Positions 1-12,159 of a stretch of 64,000 nt of DNA are shown one piece after another. Both the position numbers and the translations under genes were made by a program. The notes below the pieces were generated by a model, which ran no database searches, had not been told where the DNA came from, and was given only the letters and a program-made list of their open reading frames with translations. Numbering within the stretch: position 1 is the first letter of the stretch; the number at the start of each line of letters is the position of its first letter. Location: contig QJNS01000160.1 in assembly GCA_004154925.1 (NCBI GenBank), forward strand, positions 1 through 64,000, written 5' to 3'. The DNA comes from Monosporascus cannonballus. Lineage: Eukaryota > Ascomycota > Sordariomycetes > Xylariales.

Positions 1-393
1 TGTGCTATAGCACACCAAATACGGAAAGGTCACCTTCTGATCGGAACATGTATACTCCGTTACTAAGCTACACAAAAGTGGTACGCGTTACAAAAACGCA
101 CGTAATTAGCTGAATATAACAATAACTGATATTCCCTATATCTGATAATTAAAATTCTTATTCGATTAATTTCGCATATATATTTATTAATTAGCTGCTA
201 TTAAGATAAAATAAGCTGTATATTAATAGCAATTATTAATATATTTCAATATTAATAATAACAACCGTATCGTTAACGTTTTTAATTATTTATAAGGAAT
301 TTAAAGATTCAAACCGCTTTAAGGGCAAATTCTAATTTAAAGCGTTTACGCTTAATATTTAGGACTTTATCGATTTTGATTAATTATTTCCGT
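1..393. other. A+T-rich DNA without a recognisable gene
   Basis: No open frame of note. The first 14 bases form a perfect palindrome (TGTGCTATAGCACA), and the first 120 bases are richer in G+C than what follows. From about 120 onward the sequence looks like RIP-mutated repeat DNA. No element family could be assigned. Confidence 0.5.
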
Positions 394-440
394 TATAACG
401 GCTTGGAGGTTTAACTAATTATTAAACCTTAGTCGTACGG
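394..440 (-). repeat. Partial LTR terminus duplicated next to a full LTR
   Basis: This 47-bp stretch repeats the outer end of the LTR that starts at 441: both contain the GGTTTAA..ATTAAACC inverted repeat and the block ending in AGTCGTACGG. It is either a truncated older LTR or a local tandem duplication of the LTR end. Confidence 0.6.
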
Positions 441-856
441 TGTGACAGCTAGGGGGTTTAACCAACTATTAAACCTTAGTCGTACGGGTTTATGTTAACA
501 GGAGTATCGTAAGAATCTGAGCAATAGATATAATAATCATATTACGTTTCGTAATATCAAAGGTATTTTAAGTAACGAATTGTTATTATAAATTAAAGTT
601 ATCTAAATTATAAAAATAATAAACGTATATATTTTCGTTCTAGCTTAAGGTGTTTATTACGGTTTAACGATACTTTTTTGATTAAATCTCCTTGGGCCCT
701 TTTAAGCCTGCTCTGGTGCTTAACTGGCTTAAGCTCTTTTGACCAACCAGAGCCTTTGAGTTCTTTGAGCTAGTTACGTAACTTTTTGGCTGGGTCGGGG
801 TCTGGCTTTTCAGGATCCCGACCGTTTCCAGGAGCCAAGACCGTTAGGTCATAACA
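441..856 (-). repeat. LTR of a Gypsy-type element (416 bp subtype)
   Basis: It begins TGTGACAG and ends GTCATAACA, and shares its layout with the paired LTRs of element A. Reverse-complemented, it closely matches the LTR at 18952-19365. The last 170 bp are clearly less RIP-mutated than the first 240 bp. No matching partner LTR or TSD was found, so it is a solo LTR or the end of a disrupted element. Orientation is given as that of the element A family. Confidence 0.75.
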
Positions 857-2712
857 CTATATTTCTTTTTAAATCCAATTATATATTTTACTATTATGTT
901 CTTAACTTTATAAAGTTTATAAAATAAGTTTTACAAAATGTATAACACTCTTTTTTTTTATAAATATTCGGTAATTTTATGAATTATACAATAATAATTT
1001 GTAATTTTATCGGTTTTTATTAATTCTTTAAAGTTACGATATTCGCATAATATTATAATAATTTAATCCGAGATTTGTATATATTTAATTATATAAAGAA
1101 TCTTTTTATAGTATTTTTTAAAATAATATCATATTTTAAAATATTCGTTATATTTATCAAAAGTCACTTTGATTATTCTTGAATTTAAATACAAACTTTT
1201 TAATTTTTCAAAATAGTTATTAATTTTCGTACAAAAATATATTTTTGTTACTTGAAACTAATTTATAAAATCTTGATTTATATTTCTAAAAATATCTAGT
1301 ATTTTTCTATTATTATTAAAAAAATACAGATATATTTAATTTCCGAATTAAATATAACCTTAAACATTGTATTGTTATGTTTAAAGAAAACTTCAATTAA
1401 CTACGTATTTGTTTTTTTTTGCTTTATATAAGGTTTTATATTAATAAGCTTTTCGATACGTTAATTTTAAAAACTTTTAACATTTTTGAATTCACGTGTT
1501 TTACTTACACAAAATTTTGTATTTTTATATACGTTTTGTACTATACTTAATAGAATAATTATTTATATATATATATATTTATTAATTATATTCGAAAATA
1601 AAATGTGTCTTTTAATTAAAATTTTGATTTTATATTTTTCGCGTTATAAAATTCAATATATAAACTTCTGAGAAAATTATTACCACATTTAAGGGTTTTT
1701 ATTAGATATAAAATCTTAAGAAATAAGACAAATATTTTTATTGTATATCTTTTTAATTTTATTTAACTTAAGATGAAAATAATAAAACTTAAAATACTTT
1801 AGGTATCGAGAAATATTTAAATATTTATATTCGTTGTTAAGTTTGAAAAACATTGTATTACTTTATCTAGGTTGAAAATGGATGTTCTTTTAATACATAA
1901 ATAAATTAAAAATTTACTGTTATATTAAATTAAAAAAAGTAATAAATTATTGAAATTGGTAGAAACTTTTTTAAATATATTATATAATATAAAACCTTAT
2001 AGAATTTAAGGGATTATTATTTATAATTATTAATATCTAGTCGAAATTAACCGTATTTATCGTATATTCCGCATCTCGGAAGCTTAAAATAGTAAAAACA
2101 TCTTAATATTATGATCCTTTTAGAATTCGTTTATCTTAAATAATATTTATAAGTTTTTACCTCAAAATCCTAGTATATAAAATAATTTTCGTACTTTAAA
2201 ATATCGTTTTAAATCTAGATAATCTTATAATAATAAATTTGGAATGGAAAAGAATTCGAATTAATTTTCTTTTTTTAATATTTATTTTTTATTTCGCGTT
2301 TTTTTCATTTTTATAAAAAAGTCTTTTATTTTTAACGTCTTTTTTAAGAAAAAAATAACACTTGTTTTTAAAATATCTCTTTTTGCTGTAATTAAAATAT
2401 TTTATAATAAACTTATTTGTTTAAGGTTTTTTAAACGGCATTTTTTAAAAACAACACTTTTTGTTATTTTTCTTAATTCGATTATTAAAGGTTTTATCGT
2501 TATTTCATTTTGTAATCCTTTCTTTAAATGTATCGATTAAAAATACCTCGATTAATAATAATAACTTTACGGGTATATTTTGTAAAAAAATTAATTTTAA
2601 GTTTTATATAAAGCGTATTTTAACTTAAAACCCTAAATCATCGTTATAAAAGGAAAATACTATTTTATTAAGTAGTTTAAAATTACAGCGAAATACTTAA
2701 ATACGGTTATAT
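857..2712. other. RIP-like A+T-rich DNA, origin not identified
   Basis: About 1.9 kb of very A+T-rich sequence with no long open frame, no reverse transcriptase, integrase or chromodomain remnant that could be read, and no LTR boundary. The only open frame near 60 codons (1486-1671) is low-complexity and not gene-like. It may be the remainder of a retroelement too decayed to recognise. Confidence 0.5.
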
Positions 2713-5258
2713 ATTTCAATTTTTATTTAGTAATACCGTTAAATTTTAAACAATATTTAATATCATTAAAATATCGATTAATATAGGGGAAACACTTATT
2801 TAATAATTTTAGGTTCGAATTCGGAAGGTGGAAAAAAAAGTTCGACAAGTTAAAGTTACGTTATTTGCCTAAATGTTTTTCGCCCGTATAAAGCCCAAAA
2901 AGCCGGAATTTTACGATAAGAAAAATAACCTTTAAACTTTTTTAATTTAAGTACGAATTTATTTTAGTTTTTTAAACCTTAATAATTTAGCGGATATGGT
3001 TTTAATAATAAAAACATGCTTAACGGAAAATACGGTTAATTAATTTAAATTTATTATAGGCAATTTCCTAAAAATAAATGAACCGGATAAAAAGGATTTT
3101 ATTAATAAAATCTTTTTATTTTATATTAATTTCGAAAATAAAATACGTAAAAATTTCGGTAATCCGGATAAAAAACGATTTACGGCTTAATAACTTTTGT
3201 AATTCCGATAAAGAAATCTGAAAATAAATATGCCCTGATTTTTTAAAACTTTTACGATTAAAGCAGGAGAAAAAATAATAAAGTTAATATTTTTATTAAT
3301 ATATTTTATAAATTGTTAAAGCATAATATAAAAAATAAAATGATTTAAATTAAACGATTGATTACTCTGAATTAATATATTATACAATAATTACAATTTG
3401 TAATAAATAATTTAAAAAATAATAAGAAAAGAATTAATATATTTTACGTTTGGAATATAACAAATTTACCTAAAGGAAAAAATAAAACGTACCTTTTATT
3501 TCTTATAAAATGGCGCCAGGATTTATGAAATTTAATTTTACTTATAGATAAAACTAAATCCAGGTTAAATACTTTAATTACGACAAAAGAAGATACAAAA
3601 TTTATAAATATAAAAAATCTAAGAAATTATGATAATGTAATTAAATCATTATACCGGAAAAATAATACAGGAATAATTAAGGAAATAATAATAAAATTAT
3701 TAATATAATTTAAGCGAAATTTATATTAGGCTTATAATAAAAGGTCCAAGAAAAACTATTACGATAAGGACTGGGATAAAAAATGTAAAAAACTAAAAGT
3801 TTAATTTAATAAATATTGTAAATATAATAAGAAATATTATAAAAATAATTTTGTAAATATCAGAATTAAACAAAAAAGGTTGTTTTGGGATATTTGATTA
3901 ATATAACAAAATATATGTTATATATTGTCGACGACGAAAATATCCCGGTTACGAAAAATAAAAACAATATATATAAAAATGAATTACCCGTATATATTAT
4001 AAGGGATTTAATTTTCCAAATTATATCAAAAATAATAAGAACGATAAATAATAATATCGATATTTTCGAATTATAGCTTTAAAAGATATCCAGCAATTAG
4101 TTAAAGCAAAATTTAATTCAAAAAATAATACCTATAACAAAACGCTTTTTATTATTATAAATAATATAATTATTAAATAAAAAAAGAATTAAGTTAACGT
4201 ACGGTAAAAGAATATTGCTTAAAAGTTATTACGGATTTCCAGAAAAAAAAGTTATTAAAAATATATTAATTTATAAAGGATTTTTAAAATAATAACCAGG
4301 ATAATATATAATAGGATATAATTGCAAACATAAGAAATTAATTTATTTAATAAGGAAAAGAATTATAAAGAAATTAAAAATAATTAATATTATTTGAAAA
4401 GATAATACGTTGGTAATAACGATAAATATAATGACTTAATATACTGAACGAAAAAACATAAATAAAACTTAATAAATTGGAATAAAAACTTAAAAAAAAG
4501 TTATTGATAAAAACGTAGCAAAATAATAAAATTCAAAAGAATTAAAAGGAATTTTTAAAAAAGATTTCAAATACGATAATAAAAAATATTAATAATTTTA
4601 TTACTTTAAATATATAAATCGGAAGATATTAATATATTATAATAATAAATTACGGAACTTTAAATAAAAATTATATTATACCAAATATAATTAATAAATC
4701 TAAATTGTTATAAATATATAAATTAAAACATTATATAACGATAAATTCCGAAAGTTAAAAGTTTCTTTACGATAATAAAGAAATTACTCGTAAAATTAAT
4801 TATTTTATTATTTTTACTAAAAAATAAGATTAAATAATTAATTTCGATATCGTTTTATTTAAAAATTACAATATAATTTTAAAATTACCATAAATACGTT
4901 AATACGGAATTTTAATTAATAAAATATTTAATTAAATAAAATTTAGTTTATACCTTATTAATAAATAAAAACAAATTCTAATACTCGATTAATAATAATA
5001 ATAAATATAAATATAAGAATATAATAAAACCCTTATTACTTAAAAAACTAAAATACAAAAAAACAGGTATTAAAAATCAATATAAAGTATCGTTATTATT
5101 ATTATAAAAGAATTAAAATAATTAAATAACGATTTAAAATAATAAAAATAATAACCTTAAAAATTAAGGAATTTAATTAATATTTTATTACAGTACTATA
5201 AATATAAATAATTTTTCAAAAAATTTAATACGTAATTAGTAAAATGTAATAAATAAAT
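2713..5258 (+). mobile_element. Gypsy element P1, 5' half (leader and gag region), RIP-degraded
   Basis: The leader and gag region of a plus-strand chromovirus. From about 2810 it aligns by eye with the reverse complement of the better-preserved gag copy at 44766-45770. The nucleocapsid zinc knuckle (CX2CX4HX4C) is recognisable but destroyed around 3560-3620. The frame is broken by many TAA/TAG codons. A 5' LTR should end at about 2712, but the sequence there does not match the P1 3' LTR, so the left end is truncated or rearranged. Element A interrupts P1 at 5258/12160 with TSD TAAAT, and P1 resumes at 12160. Confidence 0.75.
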
Positions 5259-5652
5259 TGTGACGGCTTGGCAGTTTAACCAATTATTAAACCTAAGTCG
5301 ACGGGTTTATGTTAGCAGGAGTATCGTGGGATTCTAAGTAATGGATATAATAACGTATTACGTCTCGTAATACCAGGGGCGTCTTAAGTAACGATATTTT
5401 ATTGTAAGCTAAAATTATCTAAATTATGGAAATAACGAACGTATATATCCTTATTTTGGTTTAAGGTACTTAAACAGTTTAAACTCTTAAGTCCCTTAAG
5501 CCCTTTAAGTTTTTCTGCCGATTTAAGGGGCTTAAGGCGTTTGGCGCTTTGAAACCTTTAAGCCAATTACGTAACGCCTTAGCTTAGGTCGGAATTTAAT
5601 CCTTTTATAATTCCGACCGTCCGTAAAAAGCCAAGATCGTTAAATCCTAATA
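5259..5652 (-). repeat. 3' LTR of element A
   Basis: 394 bp, starting TGTGACGG and ending in a RIP-altered CTAATA where the partner LTR has CTAACA. Pairs with 11766-12159. Confidence 0.92.
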
Positions 5653-5889
5653 CGATTTCCCTTTTTCCAAAATCTTTATCCTTAAAAATTAAATTATTTG
5701 CTTTGGTAATTTCGGTAAATATTTTTCCTTTTTATATATTTATTATATTAAATTAAATTAAAAAATTTTATTTTCGTAAACGTATTAACGTTTTAATTTT
5801 TTTAAAACGTATTAAACGTTTTGATTTTAAAATATTTTCTTATTTTCGTTACGAAAAAAAAAGTACAAAATATAAGATTATTCGAAAGT

Positions 5890-6290
5890 TTTTAAAATGT
5901 ACGCAATATATTTATTATAGGGGCCTTTATAACGTTTTTGGTTTTTCGGAGGCCGAATACCAAAAACTTTTTAACGAAAAAAACCGTTTAAAGTATAAAA
6001 AAAAACAAATTCGTAAAATATTGCGTATTACTGCTAACAAGCTAAACCATTTGCAAAAATAAAGGCGGTTATTCCGTTACCGTAATATAAAAATACTTCG
6101 TCGAAAGATCAAAAACGTAAAGGCCATGGAAAAATTTAAACGTCTAGAGCAAAAATAAAAACAGCTAAAGGCTGCCGTCGCAATTATTACGTTAACGCAG
6201 GCCGCGGCCGACTAGCCCGATATCCCAGCTATTAATTAGTTAACCATTAATTAGAACGCGCTTATCGTTATTAATAAAAATTTTTTAATA
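5890..6290 (+). pseudogene. Antisense coiled-coil frame at the 3' end of element A
   Basis: On the strand opposite to gag-pol, a frame reads from GLYNVFGFSEAEYQKLF through a Lys/Arg/Glu-rich heptad-like stretch (LRITANKLNHLQK, KAMEKFKRLEQK) to an Ala-rich tail (AAVAIITLTQAAAD). It is interrupted only at codons that would be CAA or CAG before RIP. It lies between the 3' LTR and the chromodomain, slightly overlapping the latter's 3' end. Coiled-coil propensity is judged by eye. I recall similar short proteins being annotated as hypothetical in fungi, but I cannot name a family. The function is unknown. The frame could be a passenger gene or a by-product of base composition. Confidence 0.5.
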
Positions 6291-6299
6291 AGCGTTAAG

Positions 6300-6450
6300 C
6301 GCCAATAAGGTTTTTGGCAGGTTTCCAGGTATTTTCGGAATTTAAATGTTTTTTCCATTTGATTAAGTACTAAGTAAATCCGTTTTATTTTTGCATATCG
6401 AAAATCTTTTCCACTTTATATACTTATTCGTTTTTTACCTTCACGTTATC
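6300..6450 (-). pseudogene. Chromodomain of element A integrase, RIP-broken
   Basis: The minus strand reads YKVEKIFDMQK, a stop, NGFT, a stop, then YLIKWKKHLNSENTWKPAKN. This has the chromodomain pattern: an aromatic start, VExI, YLxKWKG and ENTWEPxxNL. Both stops fit CAA/CAG to TAA/TAG changes, and the Gly-to-Lys and Glu-to-Lys changes fit GG to AA and GA to AA. The domain directs integration in chromoviruses and identifies the clade. Confidence 0.88.
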
Positions 6451-8439
6451 TTATACCGTATATATTTTAATTATATTTATTACTAATTCAAATTAAAAAA
6501 CATAAAAAATTAAATAAAATTTAACTTTTGGTAAAAATTCTAATTAATAATTATTTTTTAAAATTTTTTTAACGATTTTGTATAGACCAATATATTTAAA
6601 ATCGAATTTTTTATTAGGTTTTTTATTTAAATATTTTTAGTAACGAGGTAAATTATTTCCTTTTTTTCGAAAATTAATCCCTTTAACTTTTTTTAATTAT
6701 AATATTTACTTATTTAATTCCGTACGAATTTTAATTTTGTTTTTATTTCCTAATGTAATTATCATAATTATTTTAACATAAAAATTATTTTAATATTAAT
6801 TAAACCGTTATTACGCATTTTTTTATAAACTTTTAAAATAAAACCAAAATTCGCATTAACTAATATTATCTTAATATTTTCGTAATAATTAATATTATAA
6901 ACTAATTAAATAATAAATAACTTTTTAACTTAATTATTTTATTCGTAATTAACGTAATATCGTAAATATAGTTCCAATATTTAGTTTAACCGTTCCGTTT
7001 ATCCGTCCGTTTATAATCTAAATATATTAAATAATTTATGATTTAAGCCGATTTATATTATAAGGCTTTGTTAAAATTTAAATACAAATATTAAACCTTT
7101 ATTTAAAATAATTTCCATTAATAATCCGTATATATTAAAAATATTTCTGAAAAAAATATATATTATTTATTTTACGTTAATATCCTTATAATAAAGTAAG
7201 AAATAAAAAAATTTCTTAAACCGATCGACGATAACGAAAACATTATCGTAATATATTCTTGTTACTGGATTTTCGGACAAAAGAAATTTGGTAATAAAAT
7301 CCATAATAATCAAATCTTAAGGTCTTTTTAAAACCGGTAATAGTTATAATTTTCCATAAGGCTTATATCGTTATGCCTTAGCCTTATTACAAAAGTTATA
7401 CTATCGTCGTACCTTTTAAATTATTATTTTTATCTTAGGAAAAAAATACGTACGTTAAAATTATTTTAAGATTTTGTAAATTCCTGGATATCCATATAAT
7501 TAATATTCGTATATATTTTGTATTAAATCCATTTAATATTCTTTTGGAACCTATATTTTGTCCGTTTTTTAGTTTTTTAAAAAACCGTTATTATACTGCT
7601 AAATTTTTTAATACATATCCAAAGGTACTGCCCGAATTGTTACAATTTATCGCGGACGTAAATATCTTTTTATAATAATATTAAAAATTATATAACTAAT
7701 TTTAACCAATTTTTCCTCAAAATTTAATTACTTGCTTAAGGTATTTGCTTTGTTATTTTTTGAACCTTTTTTATAAATAATAACGAAATCGAAGTTCGCC
7801 AATTTTTTTGCGTATTATAATTATTATCTGGTAAATTTTTTGGTCGTAATAAATCGGGTAAAATTTTAATAATCCGTATAAACCTTAACTTAATAGAAAT
7901 TTCTTTTTAGGAAATGCCTAAACTTACGGAATACCATAATAATGGCCATAAATTTTTTATTTAAAATACTATAATTAAGTTCGGCTCCTTTTAATTTATA
8001 TAAAAAAAATACGATAAGGTATAATTTGCCTTAATTATTTCGTTATCCGATTATTACGCCTAATACGTAATCCGAAATATCGGTTTCTAGTTCAACAAAA
8101 CGACTTAAATTATATATAATTAACATTAATTCGTTAATAATTGCATTTTTAATTTTTTAAAATACCTTTTCCGTTTCGGGCGTCCATTTAAATTCTTTTT
8201 CTTTCTTAATAAGGTTAATTAAGGGTATAATAATTTTGCTAAAATTTCGAATAAACTTTCTGTAATAATTAACGAATCCAAAAAATATTTATATTTCCTT
8301 AATTATCCTTAACGTTTATTATTTTATAATTACAGCGATTTTCTTTAAATTTATCCTAATATATTTTAAAATAATAATATATTCTAGATATTTTACTTTT
8401 TACTTATAAAACTGGCTTTTTTCTGTATTAACTAATAAT

Positions 8440-8760
8440 TTTACGTTTTATAAAGCTTAAAAAACTTTATAAACATATTTTACGTATATTTTTTCCGTTT
8501 TTAAAAAAATAAAAATATTATCGAAATAACATATAACAAAAACGTTAAGGTATTTTCGCAGCATATAATTTACTATCCGTTAAAAAGTTATTAGTACGTT
8601 CGTAAATTTTATTAACGTAACCAAATACTTAAATAATCCATATTTTATTTTAAATATTATTTTTTATTCGTATTCTTTTTTAATTTTAATAAGGTTATAT
8701 TTATTTTTAAAATCGAATATTATAAATTATTTAACTCTATAAAATCAGTTTTTTATTTTT
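8440..8760 (-). pseudogene. Reverse transcriptase core of element A, catalytic Asp lost
   Basis: The minus strand reads a Ty3/Gypsy RT palm segment: LRKYLNVFVICYFDN, then IFIFFKTEK. The active-site YxDD box is YFDN at 8517-8528, a GAT to AAT change that fits RIP. The next block resembles the usual VxKVLxAL..AKLLVNxEKSxF region. The enzyme cannot be active. Confidence 0.88.
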
Positions 8761-11700
8761 GTAATTAAGGGCAATAACGTTCGGTCCTTAATAATAATAT
8801 CGTTTAATTACCGATAATTAATTATAAATCGTAATTTTTCATTTTTTTTAGGTACGAAAAATATAAGGTATCCTGCCGGTAACTTTAAAAATTAAATCTA
8901 TTCTTTCTATAACCGATTTTCCAGGTATTCCCGGAAAACATATAATTCGTTTTCGTTAAGATTATAAATGGGATAAAATTTCGTTAAAAAACCCTTTTTA
9001 AAAATAATTTCGTAATCTTATTTATTATGTTCTAATAATTTCGTATCCAGCTCCTTTTTAAAAAGTTATTTGTATTTATAATATTATAATAATATATTAA
9101 TTAAATTTTCTAACTTTTAAAGTTATTATTTTAAATCGTTATTTAATTACCGTAACTTTGCTTTAATAATAATAATAATACATCATATTTTTCTTTAATA
9201 CTTATTTTCTTTTTTATATTTTATCCTTTTAAATAATAAAATATTTATCGTATCTTTATACTTATATTCGTCGCCATTTTCGATCAAATATTAAGATCTT
9301 AATTTTTTTTCTTATTTATTAACAAAAAATAAAATAAATTTTATTTAGCTAATCCCTTTATTAATCAAAACTTTATACCGGTACATCCATAATTTTCTTA
9401 AAATCATATTATAATTCCCGAATAAAACGATATTAAAATCCATTATCTGATATCGTCTTTAAATAAAAATCTCGAAATAATCAATTTCGCATAAAATCTT
9501 TCCGTTATCATAAGCAAAATCCTGACTTTTGGCGTTTATTATTATATAAAGTTTTAACTTATATTTTTATAATAATTTAAATTTATTAACCATATCTAAT
9601 ATAATATAGTTTTTATTTAAAACTCCGTAATTTACTATTACGGTATACCAATACGTTCCGATTCGTATATCTAAGGTAATAAGGTTATTAACGGCTTTTA
9701 TCGTCGCGTTTAAAACCTTTTTTAGGAATTTATTTTAACTCCTTTAAATTTTGTTATCCTATAACTTTTTTACAAATAATTTTCATCTTTTAATTTTTTT
9801 TCGAATTTATCGAACCTTATTTATATTTCTTTATATAACGCGTTAAATTGTTATATTTATTATTTTTATCGGCACATTATGCTTTCGAATTATATTAATT
9901 ATTTTTAATTTTATTAAATTTTTTTTCCTTACTAGGTAAATTATTCCTTAATATGGCGTATAGTTTCCTATTAAATCTTATTTTTTTTTATTAAAAATTT
10001 CGTATAAATTATTAGATTTCTTTTTTTAAAATTTATTATTTATCGGGATCTATAGTAAATATTAATTAAAAATAAAAATCCATAATAGCCTTTTGGTAAT
10101 ATTTTTCCATAATATACTAAATTAATTTTTTTTCCGTTTAATAATTACATTACTTATAATGATAAAAAGGGTTTTCCTACAGGTATTATTTTCCTTTAAG
10201 CTAACTTTTTATTGTTATTAGCTAAAAAAAATCGTTTTCAAGGGTTATAAATCGAAAATACTAATATTATTATTTATCGTTTTTGTTTTTTCCCGTTTTA
10301 TTAAGAAAATCAAATTTTTTATAATATATATAAATAATCTTGTTGTAAATATACTGTTTTTATTTTTCGTAAACAAAATAATTTTATCTTTTGCAATAAA
10401 TAATATGCATTTTGCCGTATTAATTAAAAATTCCGGGATAAACCTTTTTTATCCAGCCCTGGTATTTCTCTAATTATTTTTTAAAAACATTCCGTTATTC
10501 CTTAATTACTTACTAAATCAAATTCCTGGCTTTTTACATTCCTTGTTAAATTTTTTGTTACGGTAAACCTAGTATATATTTAAACCGAATTATATTAATA
10601 AATTTTTCGTTTTTTTAATTTTCCTTAAATTATTTTTCGGGTATAGGCTTCTAATTATTCTGTCGTAACTTTTTAGGTGAAAAGTATTTATAAATTTTAT
10701 ATCCTTTTTTTCCGCAATTATAATACTTAATCTGGCTCTAATTTTTCTTATAAGTAACTCCCAGCTCCATAAAGCCTAATTTAATATTATAAAAAATATT
10801 ATTATGCCGAAAAATGCTAATATTAACCGTATATTAAAATTTATTATCGTTTTTTCCTTTAATTTTTTTAATACGTTAAACATATTACCGGTTATTAATT
10901 TTAATTGCTATAATAATATAATCCGATAAATAATTAGGCCGGTTAAATTTAAAAAATTTTTCTTATATTTCCTTTTTTAAGCTATCGAAAAATTTAGCCA
11001 TTAATATTTTTTATTCTTAATTTAACTTAAATACTAATTAAACTAATACGTTACCGTATTTAAATACTAATCCTTTTTATCGTAATTATTAAATTTGTAT
11101 TTCGGCTTTTATTTTTTTATTTATTATTCCAAAAGTTTTTATTAACGTTTATTCGAACTATTCGTAATTATTATATATCCGCATTATTTCCGGATTATAT
11201 TTTTCAATTAACAAAATAACGTATTTTCTTATAGCCGGCTTAAATTAAATAATTATATTTCCGGTAAATCGTCCAACCGCAAATTTAATTCGTATAATAA
11301 ATATAACGAATCAAAGAGGAAAATACACGAAATATATTTGGTATTAAGTTAAAAATAATTATAATTTAATCGAAATTTTATTAAAAGATTTTAATTTAAA
11401 AAATTTATAAACTTTTTTTAATTCCTTAATAAAATTTAGTTAAATAATTTAACTCGGCCGAAAAAACTTTCCGGTCTCGGGAACCTTTTCCTTTTTTTCA
11501 AGTTTTTTATAAACAGCTTAAAAAAACGTAATAAGGTTATTTTTATCTTATTCAAATTAAATAATACGTTCGTTTATAATATCTAGGCATTAAAGAATTT
11601 CCTTTCGAAAAAAACAAAGTTATTCCTTTTTTTCTTCGGATTTTATTTTAATATTAAGATTTTTAAGGATTTGGTAAATAAGTTATTTAGGCTATTTACT

Positions 11701-11765
11701 AATAAATATAATGTCGGCGGTATTGCTCAAAATTTAACGGTATTATTAAATAAAAACTTATAACG

Positions 11766-12159
11766 TATAACGGCTTAACGGTTTAATTAATTATTAAACC
11801 TAAGTCGACGGGTTTATATTAATAAAAATATTATAAGATTTTAAATAATAAATATAATAACGTATTACGTTTCGTAATATTAAGGACGTTTTAAATAACA
11901 ATATTCCATTATAAACTAAAATTATTTAAATTATGGAAATAACGAACATATATATTCTTATTTTGGCTTAAGGTATTTAAACAGTTTAAACCTTTAAGTC
12001 CCTTAAGCCCTTTAAGCTTTTCTGCCGACTTAAGGGGTTTAAGGCGTTTGGCGCTTTAAAACCTTTGAGCCAGTTACGTAACGCCTTGGCTTAGGTTGGA
12101 GCTTGATCCTTTTATGGTTCCGACCGTCCGTAAGAAGCCAAGATCGTTAGGTCCTAACA
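11766..12159 (-). repeat. 5' LTR of element A
   Basis: 394 bp, ending GTCCTAACA and followed by TSD copy TAAAT. Less mutated than its partner in the last 170 bp. Confidence 0.92.

Larger units (their letters stand above)
5259..12159 (-). mobile_element. Complete Ty3/Gypsy chromodomain retrotransposon A (6.9 kb)
   Basis: Two LTRs of identical length (394 bp: 5259-5652 and 11766-12159) bound a 6.1 kb internal region, flanked by a perfect 5-bp TSD, TAAAT (5254-5258 and 12160-12164). Coding is on the minus strand: gag next to the right LTR, reverse transcriptase near 8.5 kb (YFDN in place of YxDD), and an integrase C-terminal chromodomain near 6.4 kb. All frames are broken, mostly by CAA/CAG to TAA/TAG changes. 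It is inserted in element P1. A separate coiled-coil frame lies antisense at its 3' end. Confidence 0.93.

Noticed and set aside
1486..4076. Small frames of about 60 codons at 1486 and 3885
   Set aside because: The first is low-complexity A+T-rich sequence; the second is a RIP-altered scrap of element P1 gag/protease.
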